From contig JABXIC010000150.1 in the NCBI GenBank assembly GCA_013373265.1, positions 1 to 59,542 on the forward strand: DNA of 59,542 bases, given 5' to 3'. The first letter of the stretch is position 1; the number at the start of each line of letters is the position of its first letter. A model generated the notes under the pieces. That model saw only the letters and a list, made by a program, of their open reading frames with translations. It was not told the DNA's origin and searched no databases. The position numbers were made by a program, and so were the translations under genes. The stretch comes from Methylocystaceae bacterium. GTDB lineage: Bacteria > Pseudomonadota > Alphaproteobacteria > Rhodospirillales > Terasakiellaceae. Shown here piece after piece: positions 8,115-18,376 of the stretch.

Positions 8115-9158
8115 ATGCGTATCGGTACAGCAAAAGAAAATTATACCGCCGACGAGGCACTCTTTGACACCAACATTCAGCGCGGATGGATGATCGCCTT
8201 AATGATCGCCCTGTTTGCCCTCCCCTTTATGACAGGACAATATGCCATCTATCTGGTCTGCCTGGTAATGATCAATATTGTCAGCACAACCGGATTAAAC
8301 ATCCTGACCGGTTTTACAGGTCTTGTCAGCTTGGGCCAAGCCGCCTTTATGGGGGTGGGTGCTTATACCGTGGCGATTATGGAAATTAATCTCGGCACCC
8401 CCTTTTTACTAAACTTACTTATCGCCGGTAGCGGGGCAGCCCTTGTTGGTATCGTGGTTGGTTTGCCCAGCTTACGTGTAAAAGGTTTGTATCTTGCCAT
8501 TGCCACCATTGCGGCTTCAGTCATTTTGCACTTTATTTTTGCAAACTGGACCAGCATGACAGGCGGTGTATCCGGCCTCTCCATGCCACCCGCAAGCCTT
8601 TTCGGGCTGGAACTGGTCCAACCGGATCAGGTTTATTGGATCATTATGCCCATCACTGTATTGATGCTGTTTGGTGCGGCTAATCTCTTTCGCACACGCA
8701 TTGGCCGTGCCTTTATTGCCATCCGAGATCGAGACATTTCAGCAGAAGTCCTAGGCATTCGCCTGTTGCGCTTCAAGTTATTAAGCTTTGCAATATCTTC
8801 TTTCTATGCGGGCGTTGCAGGTGGATTGTGGGCCTATTTCTTCCGTGTCATCACACCTGAAAGCTTTCCGCTGCTCATGTCCATCTTCTTCCTTGCCGCC
8901 ATCATTGTCGGGGGCATGGGGTCTATTCTTGGCGGTATTTTGGGCGCGACCTTTATGACCATGGTGCCTGAAATTTTAAAAATGATGGTTGGTGTTCTAT
9001 CCCCCATCTGGCCGGATGCCGTCGCAGTCATGTCACCTGTACGCGTTGTTGTTTTCGGCGCCTTGATCATTTTCTTCCTGATTTTTGAACCAGACGGCCT
9101 TGCCGAAATCTGGCGCAACATCAGACGTTTTTTCCACCTCTGGCCCTTCAAAACATAA
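8115..9158 (+). CDS. livM: LIV-type ABC transporter permease LivM
   Basis: This 347-residue inner-membrane permease is the LivH partner. It has about nine to ten hydrophobic helices, the LivM hallmark GLNILTGFTGLVSLGQAAFMG at about residue 65 and the coupling loop AIRDRDISAEVLGIRLLRFK near 200. The protein ends with a basic tail (NIRRFFHLWPFKT). Ribosome site is weak, consistent with coupling to livH. The 65-base gap to the binding-protein gene contains its GGGAG site and no terminator. Confidence 0.9.
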   Translation: MRIGTAKENYTADEALFDTNIQRGWMIALMIALFALPFMTGQYAIYLVCLVMINIVSTTGLNILTGFTGLVSLGQAAFMGVGAYTVAIMEINLGTPFLLNLLIAGSGAALVGIVVGLPSLRVKGLYLAIATIAASVILHFIFANWTSMTGGVSGLSMPPASLFGLELVQPDQVYWIIMPITVLMLFGAANLFRTRIGRAFIAIRDRDISAEVLGIRLLRFKLLSFAISSFYAGVAGGLWAYFFRVITPESFPLLMSIFFLAAIIVGGMGSILGGILGATFMTMVPEILKMMVGVLSPIWPDAVAVMSPVRVVVFGALIIFFLIFEPDGLAEIWRNIRRFFHLWPFKT

Positions 9159-9223
9159 CAAAGGCCGGATTACCTTGACCAACCAAACAAATAAACCAAA
9201 CCAAATTTAACAGGGAGTTACAC

Positions 9224-10396
9224 ATGTCTATTTTTAAAATAGCCAAACAAGTTACGGGGGCATTGCTGGCAGCTGGTTTGCTCAGCGGTGCAGCCCATGC
9301 AGAAGATAAGAAGGATATCGTCTTAGGCGGTTCCATTCCAATGACAGGCGTCTTTGCTTTTGCCGGCGTCGGTATCCATGCAGGCATCACGGATGCAACA
9401 AAAATCATCAACGACAATGGCGGTATCGAAGGTCACAAGCTCGTCTACGTACCGGAAGATACAGCTTATAAAGTTGATGCATCCGTTGCCGCTTTCAACA
9501 AAATCACCAGCCAGCATGATGTAAACCTTTATTATGGTGACTCAACAGCATTTTCCAAAACCATTTCACCTGAAGTAGATCGTCTTGGAAAAATGGTTCT
9601 TACAGGTGCGTCTTTTGCATCTGAACTGAACGACACGAAAAAATTCCCCAATATCTTTATTCCCGGTCCTACCTATACTGACATGATCGGCATTCTGCTC
9701 AACCATATCGCCAAAGAAAAACCGGGTGCAAAAGTTGGCCTAGTCCATTCTGAAACAGAATTTGGTCGGGACCCGGTTGAAGGTGCTAAAGCAACGGCTA
9801 AAGAACTTGGTCTGGATATGAGCCTGATCATTTCAACAGCCCCGGGTGGCGTTGATGTATCCACGGAAGTTCTGAAAATTCGTCGCGCCCGTCCAGATTT
9901 CGTTATCTTCCATGGGTATGTTTTAGCCCCAATCCCTGAATTTATCTCGCAAGCACGCGCCATGGGTTTGAAAACAAAATTCATGGGCACTTTCTGGTCA
10001 ATGGATAATTCCATGGTCGGCAAAATGGGTGATGTCGCCGATGGCTTCATGGGTGTTATGCCGTACAACTATTACTACAGCGAACAAGCCAATGCACCGA
10101 TGCTTGATAAAATCCGCTCTATGCGTGACACATACCAAAGCAACGCCTACATGCAAGGTTTCTTCAGCACAATGATGCTATCCGAAGCCGTTCGTAACAC
10201 CATCAAAGCCGGTAAAGAACTAAACGGTCCGAACATCCATGCTGGTTTACAACAAATCAAAGATTTCGACACAGGCGGGATTATCGGTGTTCCAGTCTCT
10301 GTAAAAGGGAACTCCGTTCCGATCGGTCGCGTTTACCAATACGACCTGTCCAAAAAACAAATGGTTCCGGCCTCTGACTGGATCCGTCTGGATTAA
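9224..10396 (+). CDS. LIV-type ABC transporter substrate-binding protein
   Basis: This is a 390-residue periplasmic binding protein (peripla_BP_6 family). Signal peptide at residues 1-26 with cleavage after GAAHA. The mature protein begins with the family pattern IVLGGSIPMTGVFAFAGVGI, then ATKIINDNGGIEGHKLV. Regions such as GYVLAPIPEFISQARAMG correspond to the second lobe. Proteins of this subclass that lie beside acyl-CoA ligases bind carboxylates of many kinds (fatty, dicarboxylic or aromatic acids), so the ligand cannot be read from the sequence. It lies between livM and livF and has its own good ribosome site, suiting high expression. Confidence 0.9.
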   Translation: MSIFKIAKQVTGALLAAGLLSGAAHAEDKKDIVLGGSIPMTGVFAFAGVGIHAGITDATKIINDNGGIEGHKLVYVPEDTAYKVDASVAAFNKITSQHDVNLYYGDSTAFSKTISPEVDRLGKMVLTGASFASELNDTKKFPNIFIPGPTYTDMIGILLNHIAKEKPGAKVGLVHSETEFGRDPVEGAKATAKELGLDMSLIISTAPGGVDVSTEVLKIRRARPDFVIFHGYVLAPIPEFISQARAMGLKTKFMGTFWSMDNSMVGKMGDVADGFMGVMPYNYYYSEQANAPMLDKIRSMRDTYQSNAYMQGFFSTMMLSEAVRNTIKAGKELNGPNIHAGLQQIKDFDTGGIIGVPVSVKGNSVPIGRVYQYDLSKKQMVPASDWIRLD

Positions 10397-10406
10397 GGAG
10401 AAATCA

Positions 10407-11222
10407 ATGACAAGCGCTTCTCCAATTTTGGATATCCGAAATATTGAAGTTGTTTACAACAACACTATTCAGGTATTGCGCGGCTTGTCCCTTTCTGTGC
10501 CAAGGGGGGCGGTCGTCGCCCTCCTCGGTTCAAACGGGGCGGGCAAATCAACAACCTTAAAAGCCATTTCCCGTTTACTTGAACTGGAAAAGGGAGAACT
10601 CAAATCAGGCGACATCCTTTTTGACGGTAAATCGGTTCGACAAGACAGCCCCCATGGCTTGGTGCGTCGCGGTCTGTTTCATGTTATGGAAGGTCGACGC
10701 GTCTTTGAAGATTTAACGGTTGAAGAAAATTTAACTGCCGCAACATACGCAGATAACCTGTCCAAAGCCAAACAACGCTTTGAACTGGTATATGAATATT
10801 TCCCACGTTTGCATGAACGCCGCGATGGATTGGCCGGATATCTTTCTGGTGGGGAACAGCAAATGCTTGCCATCGGACGTGCATTGATTGCCAACCCGGA
10901 AATTATCTTGCTGGATGAACCTTCTCTCGGACTGTCCCCGCTTTTCACCGAAGAAATTTTTGGCATCATCGCCCGGATCAATAACGAACAAGGCACCTCT
11001 ATGTTGTTGGTGGAACAAAATGCCGCCATGGCCTTTGCGGTTGCGGACTATGGCTACATCATGGAAACCGGAAAAATCGTTTTGGACGGCCCGACCGAGC
11101 TATTAACCAAAGATGCCGATGTACAGGAATTTTATCTAGGTATGGGCGGACATGGTGACGAAGAACATAAAAGTTTCCGCGACATCAAACACTACAAACG
11201 CCGTAAACGCTGGCTTTCTTAG
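10407..11222 (+). CDS. livF: LIV-type ABC transporter ATP-binding protein LivF
   Basis: This 271-residue second ATPase of the importer has Walker A GSNGAGKST, signature LSGGEQQMLAIGRALI, Walker B IILLDEPSLGLSP and the H-loop replaced by VEQNAAMA, as is normal for LivF. A basic C-terminal tail (DIKHYKRRKRWLS) extends beyond the usual end and is typical of the versions found beside AMP-binding ligases. AAGGAG precedes the start. It is followed 26 bases later by the acyl-CoA ligase gene, which links transport directly to CoA activation. Confidence 0.9.
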   Translation: MTSASPILDIRNIEVVYNNTIQVLRGLSLSVPRGAVVALLGSNGAGKSTTLKAISRLLELEKGELKSGDILFDGKSVRQDSPHGLVRRGLFHVMEGRRVFEDLTVEENLTAATYADNLSKAKQRFELVYEYFPRLHERRDGLAGYLSGGEQQMLAIGRALIANPEIILLDEPSLGLSPLFTEEIFGIIARINNEQGTSMLLVEQNAAMAFAVADYGYIMETGKIVLDGPTELLTKDADVQEFYLGMGGHGDEEHKSFRDIKHYKRRKRWLS

Positions 11223-11248
11223 AATAATCAAAACGGAACGTTTAGAAA

Positions 11249-13060
11249 ATGAACGCGATAAAACCCCTCCCCAATCTTACCATCGGGCAAATGCTACAAG
11301 CACATGCGCACGACAGTGCAGATCACATTGCCTTGCGCCAAAAAGAACATGGTATCTGGAAGCCGATTACATGGCAGGAATACTATTTACGCTGTTGTTA
11401 CTTTGCCCTTGGCTTGCAAGAAATCGGCATCACAGCCGGATCACATATCGGTATATTGTCTGAAAACCGTTGGGAATGGGTCACCTCTCAACTGGGTGCC
11501 AATATCCTGCGTGCCATTTCCGTCGGCGTTTACCCCACCAGTCCGGCCGAAGAAGTCTCTTATGTCCTGGAACATGGCGACGTTGAAGTTGTGGTGTGTG
11601 AAGACCAAGAACAAACGGATAAAATTCTTGAGAACTGGGACCAACTTCCCAAAGTTCGCAAGATCATTGTGATGGAACATAAAGGTTTTCGCAGCTATCC
11701 AGCCGATAAAGTCATCCTTTTTGACAATCTGTTGGCAAAAGGTGAAGAACTTGCCCAAACAGAACTTGCCGAACTCGAAGCGGGTTTAGCCAAACAGACC
11801 TTGGATGACATTGGTTTAATGGTCTATACATCCGGTTCAACCGGTCGCCCGAAAGGGGCCATGTTATCTTATAAAAACATGCGGGCAGAAGGCGCTGCCG
11901 TCATCCATGCTTTTAAGGCGGACAACACACACAAGTATCTATCTTACTTACCATTATGTCACGTTGCCGAACAGCTTCTCAGCGTTTACGGGGCCATTTA
12001 CGGGGCCTATCAAGTGAACTTTGGGGAATCTATCCGCACCGTGCAACAAGACGTGCGTGAAGTCGCCCCCGATTTCTTCCTCGGTGTACCGCGTATCTGG
12101 GAAAAGCTACAATCTGCCATTCATATCAAAATGGTAGAAGCGGGTGGCATTCGCTACGCCCTTTATCAAAAATTTCTACAATGGTGTGAACCTTTTGCCA
12201 TCAAGCCCCACAGCAAACGAACTTTTGGTGAAAAGCTTATCTTCCAGATTGCCTACTGGCTGTATTTTCGTGCCTTGCAAAACTATGTCGGTTTGCGTAA
12301 AGCCCATGTTGTTATGAGTGGGGCCGCCCCGGTTGCGCCATTCATTTTAAACTTTTTCAGAACCATCGGCCTGCCCTTCATTGAAGTTTATGGACAAACA
12401 GAAACAACAGGAATGGTCACGTCACAAACGCTAGAAGACATCCGCCTTGGGACCGTCGGCCCGGCCGTTTTCAATGCTGAAATTAAAGCGGATGAACAAA
12501 CCGGCGAATTGCTCATCAAATCCGACCTTATCTTTTCCGGCTATTATAAAAATGAAGAAACCACAAAACAGACCATTGTTGATGGGTGGCTTCATACCGG
12601 AGACGTTGTGCGTATTGAAGATGGGCATGTGCGCATCGTTGATCGTTTAAAAGACATCATGATTACAGCCGGCGGTAAAAACCTCAGCCCGACTGAGATT
12701 GAAAACACCATGAAGGCCAGCCCTTACATTAAAGAATGCATTGTCATCGGTGAAAAACGCAAGTTTGTCTCCGCCCTCATCCAAATTGACCCGGAAACGG
12801 TCGGGCAATGGGCAGAAACCAAAAACATCGGATACACAAACTATAAAAACCTCGTGGAAAATCCGGCGGTGCGAGAACTCATTGAAGAAGAAATCGCCAA
12901 AGGCAATGCCACAATGGCCAGTGTCGCCAATATTCGCAAATTCCACATGTTGACCAAAGAATTGGACCATGACGATGGGGAAGTGACCGCCACAATGAAA
13001 ATCAAACGCCAAAGCATCACCAGTAAATATGAAACCGAAATTGAAGCAATGTACGCCTGA
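11249..13060 (+). CDS. Long-chain-type acyl-CoA synthetase (AMP-forming)
   Basis: This 603-residue ligase activates a carboxylic acid with ATP and CoA, forming the acyl-AMP and then acyl-CoA. The P-loop YTSGSTGRPKGAMLSYKN is near residue 190, YGQTETTG near 380, and the hinge region GWLHTGDVVRIEDGHVRIVDR near 445. Length and motifs fit the long-chain (FAA1/FadD15-like) group. Its place right behind livF suggests that it traps the imported acid as a CoA ester. Chain-length or aromatic preference is not readable. The gene has no obvious strong ribosome site and may be coupled to livF. Confidence 0.9.
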   Translation: MNAIKPLPNLTIGQMLQAHAHDSADHIALRQKEHGIWKPITWQEYYLRCCYFALGLQEIGITAGSHIGILSENRWEWVTSQLGANILRAISVGVYPTSPAEEVSYVLEHGDVEVVVCEDQEQTDKILENWDQLPKVRKIIVMEHKGFRSYPADKVILFDNLLAKGEELAQTELAELEAGLAKQTLDDIGLMVYTSGSTGRPKGAMLSYKNMRAEGAAVIHAFKADNTHKYLSYLPLCHVAEQLLSVYGAIYGAYQVNFGESIRTVQQDVREVAPDFFLGVPRIWEKLQSAIHIKMVEAGGIRYALYQKFLQWCEPFAIKPHSKRTFGEKLIFQIAYWLYFRALQNYVGLRKAHVVMSGAAPVAPFILNFFRTIGLPFIEVYGQTETTGMVTSQTLEDIRLGTVGPAVFNAEIKADEQTGELLIKSDLIFSGYYKNEETTKQTIVDGWLHTGDVVRIEDGHVRIVDRLKDIMITAGGKNLSPTEIENTMKASPYIKECIVIGEKRKFVSALIQIDPETVGQWAETKNIGYTNYKNLVENPAVRELIEEEIAKGNATMASVANIRKFHMLTKELDHDDGEVTATMKIKRQSITSKYETEIEAMYA

Positions 13061-13092
13061 TGGTCAGGTCTGACAGAGCAAGGAATTAGAAT

Positions 13093-14871
13093 ATGACGTC
13101 TTACACTGCACCGTTGGATGACCTTAAATTTGTCATTCAACATATGGTCGACTTTGATCAAATTCAGGAAAAATCGGCAAATGAAAACCTGTCGTGGGAT
13201 GTGGTTGAAGCCGTTTTTGAAGAAGCAGCTAAAATTTCCTCACAAGTGCTTGCCCCGTTGAACGGCACTGGGGATCAACAAGGTTCCCGCATAGTCGAAG
13301 GCAAGGTCGTCACACCTGATGGCTGGAAAGACGCCTTCAAAGAAATCACTGAAGGCGGCTGGGTTGGCTTGGGTTGTTCTGAAACCTACGGCGGGCAAGG
13401 CTTTCCTGAAGTTGTCGCCGGGGCGGTTTCTGAAATGTTTCAAAGTGCCAACTTGGCCTTTTCCCTATGGCCTTTGCTTAATCAAGGTGCAGGTGATGCG
13501 TTATTGCGCCATGGCAGTGATGCGTTAAAAGAAACCTACCTGCCCAAGCTTTTCAGCGGAGAATGGACAGGCACCATGAACCTGACGGAACCACAAGCCG
13601 GTTCTGACCTTGCCGCTGTGCGTACAAAAGCGGTGCCCAACGGGGATCATTATCTCATTTCCGGGTCCAAAATTTTCATTTCCTATGGCGATCATGACAT
13701 GTGCGACAATATCGTGCATCTCGTGCTGGCACGCACCCCTGATGCCCCAGAAGGGGTGAAAGGTATTTCCCTCTTTGTCGTGCCCAAAATGCTGGTCAAT
13801 GATGATGGCAGTCTGGGGCAAGCCAATGACCTGCGTTGCGTGTCGTTAGAACATAAACTGGGCATCCATGCCAGCCCGACCTGCGTGATGGCTTATGGCG
13901 ACCAAGGGGGGGCTGTCGGTTATTTAATCGGTGAAGAAAACCGTGGTCTTGAATATATGTTCGTCATGATGAACAAGGCCCGTTTTGAAGTCGGCATGCA
14001 AGGTGTCTCTATTGCAGAACGTGCCTATCAACAAGCCTTGGCTTATGCCAAAGAACGTGTACAAGGCGTGCCCTTTAACGGTAAACCCGGCGATACAATC
14101 ATCAATCACCCGGATGTGCGCCGTTTGTTGATGCATATGAAATGCCAAATTCAAGCCATGCGCGCCCTCACGTATTGGGGCGGGGCACAACTTGATCTGG
14201 CCCATTATGAAAGCAACGACACCCGCAAACAGACCTATCAAGCCACAGCAGAATTTTTAACCCCGGTCATTAAAGCCTGGTGCACAGAGCGCGGTAGCGA
14301 AATGACATCATTGGGTATTCAAGTTCATGGCGGCTTGGGGTTTGTGGAAGAGACCGGGGCGGCGCAGTTTTACCGGGATGCCCGCATCATCACGATCTAT
14401 GAAGGGACAACGGCCATACAGGCCAATGACTTCATTTTCCGCAAAACTCTGCGTGATGGTGGTGCCACCGCACACAGGCTGCTCTCATTCTGGCAGGAAG
14501 AAGTCCAAGCAATCACAGAACCTACCTTACAAGAAAATAAGGCCAAGGTTGTCTGTGCATTATCTCATTGCAAAACGGCCCTTGATCTTGTCATCGAACG
14601 GGCCAAAAGCAACCCTGCCAAAATCGCATCCACAGCCGTCGCTTACCTGGATGTCTGGGGCTATGTGATGGGCGGATATCTCATGTTAAAAGCAACCACC
14701 ATTGCCAAAAAGCAACTGCAGGACGGGGCGGACAACCCAGCCTTTTTAAAAAGCAAAATAGCCTGTTGCGATTTCTACATCACTCACATTTTGCCACAAG
14801 GCGAAGCTTCTTTAAACACGGTCATGGATGGCACTGATGCCGTCTGGGGACTGTCAAACGATCAGTTTTAA
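13093..14871 (+). CDS. Acyl-CoA dehydrogenase with C-terminal extension (DmdC/FadE-like)
   Basis: This 592-residue flavoprotein catalyses the first oxidation step of acyl-CoA. Its domains follow the acyl-CoA dehydrogenase N/M/C order (TMNLTEPQAGSDLAAVRTKA near 160; MQGVSIAERAYQQALAYAKER near 305; VHGGLGFVEETGAAQFYRDARI near 415) plus an extra C-terminal domain of about 130 residues, as in the DmdC/AidB-related branch. The catalytic Glu is in IYEGTTAIQ. Such enzymes take medium- or long-chain acyl-CoA or methylthiopropionyl-CoA; the surrounding beta-oxidation genes favour a general acyl substrate. An AGGAATT site lies before the ATG. Confidence 0.9.
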   Translation: MTSYTAPLDDLKFVIQHMVDFDQIQEKSANENLSWDVVEAVFEEAAKISSQVLAPLNGTGDQQGSRIVEGKVVTPDGWKDAFKEITEGGWVGLGCSETYGGQGFPEVVAGAVSEMFQSANLAFSLWPLLNQGAGDALLRHGSDALKETYLPKLFSGEWTGTMNLTEPQAGSDLAAVRTKAVPNGDHYLISGSKIFISYGDHDMCDNIVHLVLARTPDAPEGVKGISLFVVPKMLVNDDGSLGQANDLRCVSLEHKLGIHASPTCVMAYGDQGGAVGYLIGEENRGLEYMFVMMNKARFEVGMQGVSIAERAYQQALAYAKERVQGVPFNGKPGDTIINHPDVRRLLMHMKCQIQAMRALTYWGGAQLDLAHYESNDTRKQTYQATAEFLTPVIKAWCTERGSEMTSLGIQVHGGLGFVEETGAAQFYRDARIITIYEGTTAIQANDFIFRKTLRDGGATAHRLLSFWQEEVQAITEPTLQENKAKVVCALSHCKTALDLVIERAKSNPAKIASTAVAYLDVWGYVMGGYLMLKATTIAKKQLQDGADNPAFLKSKIACCDFYITHILPQGEASLNTVMDGTDAVWGLSNDQF

Positions 14872-14900
14872 AAAACAATTCAAATATTTGGAGTTTTATC

Positions 14901-16088
14901 ATGTCAAACATTTCAGACGTCGTTATCCTTGATGGGGCCAGAACAGCCATCGGTACTTTTGCAGGCAGCTTAAGCGGCTTTCGCCCGGCCGACTTGGGCA
15001 TCATCGCCTCAAAAGAAGCCGTCAAACGTTCCGGTGTTGACCCTGCCGAAATTGAACATAGCGTTTTTGGCCATATCATCCCCACCAGCACCGCAGATGC
15101 GTACCTGTCACGTGAAATCGCCCTCGGCGTCGGCATGAAAGAAAGTTCGGTTGCTTTTCACCTCAACCGTTTGTGCGGATCTTCCATTCAATCTTTGATC
15201 TCGGCGGCACAAATGCTGGTGTTAGGTGATTGCAAACTCGCCCTTGCTGGCGGAACTGAAGTCATGAGTGCGGGCCTTTATTACATTGATAACGCCCGCT
15301 TTGGACAACGCATGGGTGATGGGCGCATGGTGGATATGACCACGGGCGTCTTGGCTGACCCCTTTGACAGCGGCCATATGGGCGTGACGGCAGAACGGGT
15401 GGCAGAACGCTATAACCTGAGCCGTGAAGAATTAGATACATACGCCGTTGAAAGCCATAACCGCGCCAAAAATGCCATCGAGAAAGGCTATTTCAAAAGC
15501 CAGATTGTACCTGTTGATGTCAAAAAAGGACGCAAAAGCTTTACCTTCGACACCGATGAACATGTGCGCCACGATGCCAGCCTTGACGGTATGGCAAAAC
15601 TGAAACCTGTCTTTAAAAAAGACGGTGTTGTCACCGCGGGTAACGCCTCAGGTATCAATGATGCGGCCTGCGCCATGGTCTTGAGCACGGCAAAAGAAGC
15701 GGAAAAACGGGGTCTTAAACCGCGTGCACGTATTTTATCTTATGGTTTCTGCGGCGTGGCCCCGGAAGTCATGGGACTTGGCCCCATTGGGGCCGTACCT
15801 GTTGCATTGGAACGGGCGGGCCTGAAACTGCAAGATATAGATGTCATTGAATCCAATGAAGCCTTTGCCGCCCAAGCGATGGCCGTGTCCCAAGAACTGG
15901 GCTTTGACCCCGCCAAAGTAAACCCCAATGGCAGCGGCATTAGTCTGGGTCATCCGGTCGGCGCCACTGGATCCATCCTAACCTTGAAAACCCTTTATGA
16001 ACTTGAACGCATCAATGGTCGCTATGGCCTGATGACGATGTGCATCGGTGGCGGACAAGGAATTGCGATGATCGTGGAGAAACTTTAA
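14901..16088 (+). CDS. Acetyl-CoA acyltransferase (thiolase)
   Basis: This 395-residue thiolase cleaves 3-ketoacyl-CoA (or condenses acetyl-CoA). Active-site Cys is in RLCGSSIQSL near residue 90; the His motif is GHPVGATGS near 350 and the second Cys is in CIGGGQGIAM at the C-terminus. NEAFAAQAMAV is also present. Its stop codon overlaps the ATG of the hydroxyacyl-CoA dehydrogenase gene (TAATG), an arrangement expected for subunits of a beta-oxidation complex made in equal amounts. The context favours the degradative direction. Confidence 0.92.
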   Translation: MSNISDVVILDGARTAIGTFAGSLSGFRPADLGIIASKEAVKRSGVDPAEIEHSVFGHIIPTSTADAYLSREIALGVGMKESSVAFHLNRLCGSSIQSLISAAQMLVLGDCKLALAGGTEVMSAGLYYIDNARFGQRMGDGRMVDMTTGVLADPFDSGHMGVTAERVAERYNLSREELDTYAVESHNRAKNAIEKGYFKSQIVPVDVKKGRKSFTFDTDEHVRHDASLDGMAKLKPVFKKDGVVTAGNASGINDAACAMVLSTAKEAEKRGLKPRARILSYGFCGVAPEVMGLGPIGAVPVALERAGLKLQDIDVIESNEAFAAQAMAVSQELGFDPAKVNPNGSGISLGHPVGATGSILTLKTLYELERINGRYGLMTMCIGGGQGIAMIVEKL

Positions 16089-18358
16089 TGACACATAACA
16101 TAAAAAAAATAGGCGTTATCGGTGCAGGTGTCATGGGGGCCGGGATCGCGGCCCAAGCCGCTAATGGCGGCGCGGAAGTTGTTTTACTGGATATCGTTCC
16201 CGATGGGGCAGAAGACAGAAATACCATTGCTGCCGGGGCACGCGAACGCTTTATAAAAGCCGGGGCAAGTGGTGGCTTTATGGGACAAAAGGCGAGCGCT
16301 CGCCTTAGCGTAGGCAACACCGAAGACCATATGGATTTATTGGCGGATTGTGACTGGATTGTTGAAGCCATCGTGGAACGTCTTGATATCAAGCAAGACC
16401 TGTTTAAACGCATTGAAGAAGTGCGCAAAGACGGTTCTGTCGTATCTTCCAACACATCCACCATTCCGTTGGCCTCTTTAATGGATGGAATGCCCCAACG
16501 TTTGCGGGAAAACTTTATCGTCACCCATTATTTCAACCCACCCCGTCATATGCGTTTGCTTGAAATCATCAAGGGCGAAGATACAGATCAAACCTGTGTG
16601 GATCGTGTGGCTGAATTCAACGACATTCATATGGGTAAAACCGTCATTCATTGTGCTGACAGACCGGGCTTCATCGCTAATCGTTTGGGGGTCTTCTGGA
16701 TGCAGGTGGCTGTTTATGAAGCCACGCGCAATGGGCTGAGCATTGAAGAAGCCGATGCCATCATGTCCGGTCCTTGCGGTTATCCCAGCACAGGTATTTT
16801 CGGGCTATGGGATTTATGCGGTATTGATTTAATGCCAGATGTCACTGCAAGTCTAGCAAGCCTCTTGCCCGAAAGTGATGCCTTTGCCCCATATGGGGAC
16901 GTCATGCCTGCCGTCACCGCCATGGTAGAAAAAGGCTATCACGGTCGCAAAGGCCGGGCTTATCAAGGCTTTTACCGTGTGACCAAATCTGAAGATGGCA
17001 AACGTCTCAAAGAAACCATTAATTTGGAAAATCTTGATTATCGCGCCTTGGAAAAATCCACCCTTGCCAGCGGACAGTTGAAAAAAGGCCAATTATCCGC
17101 CTTGCTCAGCAGTGACGACAAAGGCGGTATTTATGGTTGGAAAGTCTTGTCACAGGTGTTGAATTACGCCACCACCCTTGTCCCGGATGTTGCCAAAGAC
17201 ATTACCTCTGTCGATAAAGCGATGAAGCTCGGCTACAACTGGGCCTTTGGTCCGTTTGAAATGATTGACCTGATCGGCACAAAAGCCTTTGTTGATCGTT
17301 TAGAGGCGGAAAACCTGCCCGTTTCTGATTTTCTAAAAAAAGCCGCAGGACGTCCCCTTTATACCTTTGAAGACGGTGTGGAAAAATGCATGGGTGCAGA
17401 CGGTGCCTATCATACCATCCAAAAAGGCGATGGCATCTTATTATTAAATGATCTGAAACAGAAAAATGCCTTGGTTATTGAGTCAGAAACAGCCAACGTC
17501 TGGGATTTAGGCGATGATGTCTGGTGTCTGGAATTTCGCACGAAAATGAATACTCTGCCCCGTGATCTTCTGGAAATGATTGAAAAAACCATTGATATGG
17601 CTGAAGAAAAAAATAAGGCCATCGTACTTTATAATGAAGGACCGCTTTTTGCCGCTGGTGCCAATCTGGCTGACTTAATCGATCATGTGACCGACCGCGA
17701 TTATGTACATAGTTACATCGCCTATGGACAACAAGTTTTCATGAAGTTGAAGTATGCTTCCATTCCCGTTGTCGGGGCTCCTGCCGGACGAGCCTTTGGT
17801 GGGGGTGTTGAAATTTTAATGCATTGCCACGCCGTGCAAGCACATAGCGAGCTTTACATTGGATTGGTTGAAAATAATGTCGGTATCCTACCCGGATGGG
17901 GTGGCACCAAAGAATTGATCCTGCGTAGCATGGAATGCCTGGGCAAAGAAAATGCCATTGCCAATGCCTATAAAGTCATTCAAGGGGCGATGGTATCTGG
18001 TTCGGCCCTGCATGCACAGGAATTATGCTATTTGCGCAAAAGTGATGGCATCACCATGAACCGGGATCGTTTATTGATGGATGCAAAAAAACGTGCCCTA
18101 CAATTGCGCACACAAAGGCGAGAGCGCAAACCGTTTGCGCCCCTGCCCGCACCTTCTGAACCAGCCTTCGCAACAGAAGGATATCAAGCGCATTTGGAAC
18201 GCACCACGTTTGACACCATGCTCCCTGCGCAAACGCCAGATTGGGAAGATGCGTTGTTGGCTTCTGAACTGAAAAATGTCGTCGAATTATGCGCCAGACC
18301 TGAGGCCATCGCGCGCATGCAACACATGCTTAAAACGGGTAAGCCTCTCAAAAACTGA
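16088..18358 (+). CDS. 3-hydroxyacyl-CoA dehydrogenase / enoyl-CoA hydratase, FadN-like order
   Basis: This is a bifunctional beta-oxidation protein of 756 residues. I start at the ATG overlapping the thiolase stop (MTHNIKK); the ORF-track start lies inside thiolase. The N-terminal half is the NAD-binding dehydrogenase (GVIGAGVMGAGIAAQA at residue 8, catalytic His in VTHYFNPPRH), followed by its C-terminal helical domains. A crotonase-like hydratase domain is at the C-terminal end (PAGRAFGGGVEILMHC; ENNVGILPGWGGTKEL with the catalytic Glu). Dehydrogenase first and hydratase last is the reverse of FadB and matches the FadN arrangement. Confidence 0.9.
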   Translation: MTHNIKKIGVIGAGVMGAGIAAQAANGGAEVVLLDIVPDGAEDRNTIAAGARERFIKAGASGGFMGQKASARLSVGNTEDHMDLLADCDWIVEAIVERLDIKQDLFKRIEEVRKDGSVVSSNTSTIPLASLMDGMPQRLRENFIVTHYFNPPRHMRLLEIIKGEDTDQTCVDRVAEFNDIHMGKTVIHCADRPGFIANRLGVFWMQVAVYEATRNGLSIEEADAIMSGPCGYPSTGIFGLWDLCGIDLMPDVTASLASLLPESDAFAPYGDVMPAVTAMVEKGYHGRKGRAYQGFYRVTKSEDGKRLKETINLENLDYRALEKSTLASGQLKKGQLSALLSSDDKGGIYGWKVLSQVLNYATTLVPDVAKDITSVDKAMKLGYNWAFGPFEMIDLIGTKAFVDRLEAENLPVSDFLKKAAGRPLYTFEDGVEKCMGADGAYHTIQKGDGILLLNDLKQKNALVIESETANVWDLGDDVWCLEFRTKMNTLPRDLLEMIEKTIDMAEEKNKAIVLYNEGPLFAAGANLADLIDHVTDRDYVHSYIAYGQQVFMKLKYASIPVVGAPAGRAFGGGVEILMHCHAVQAHSELYIGLVENNVGILPGWGGTKELILRSMECLGKENAIANAYKVIQGAMVSGSALHAQELCYLRKSDGITMNRDRLLMDAKKRALQLRTQRRERKPFAPLPAPSEPAFATEGYQAHLERTTFDTMLPAQTPDWEDALLASELKNVVELCARPEAIARMQHMLKTGKPLKN

Positions 18359-18376
18359 GTCAAGAAAGGAACATCC

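Noticed and set aside
16012-16524. 170-codon minus-strand ORF opposite the thiolase/FadN junction
   Set aside because: It is Ser/Pro/Arg-rich shadow sequence antisense to two genes with clear motifs and a TAATG junction.
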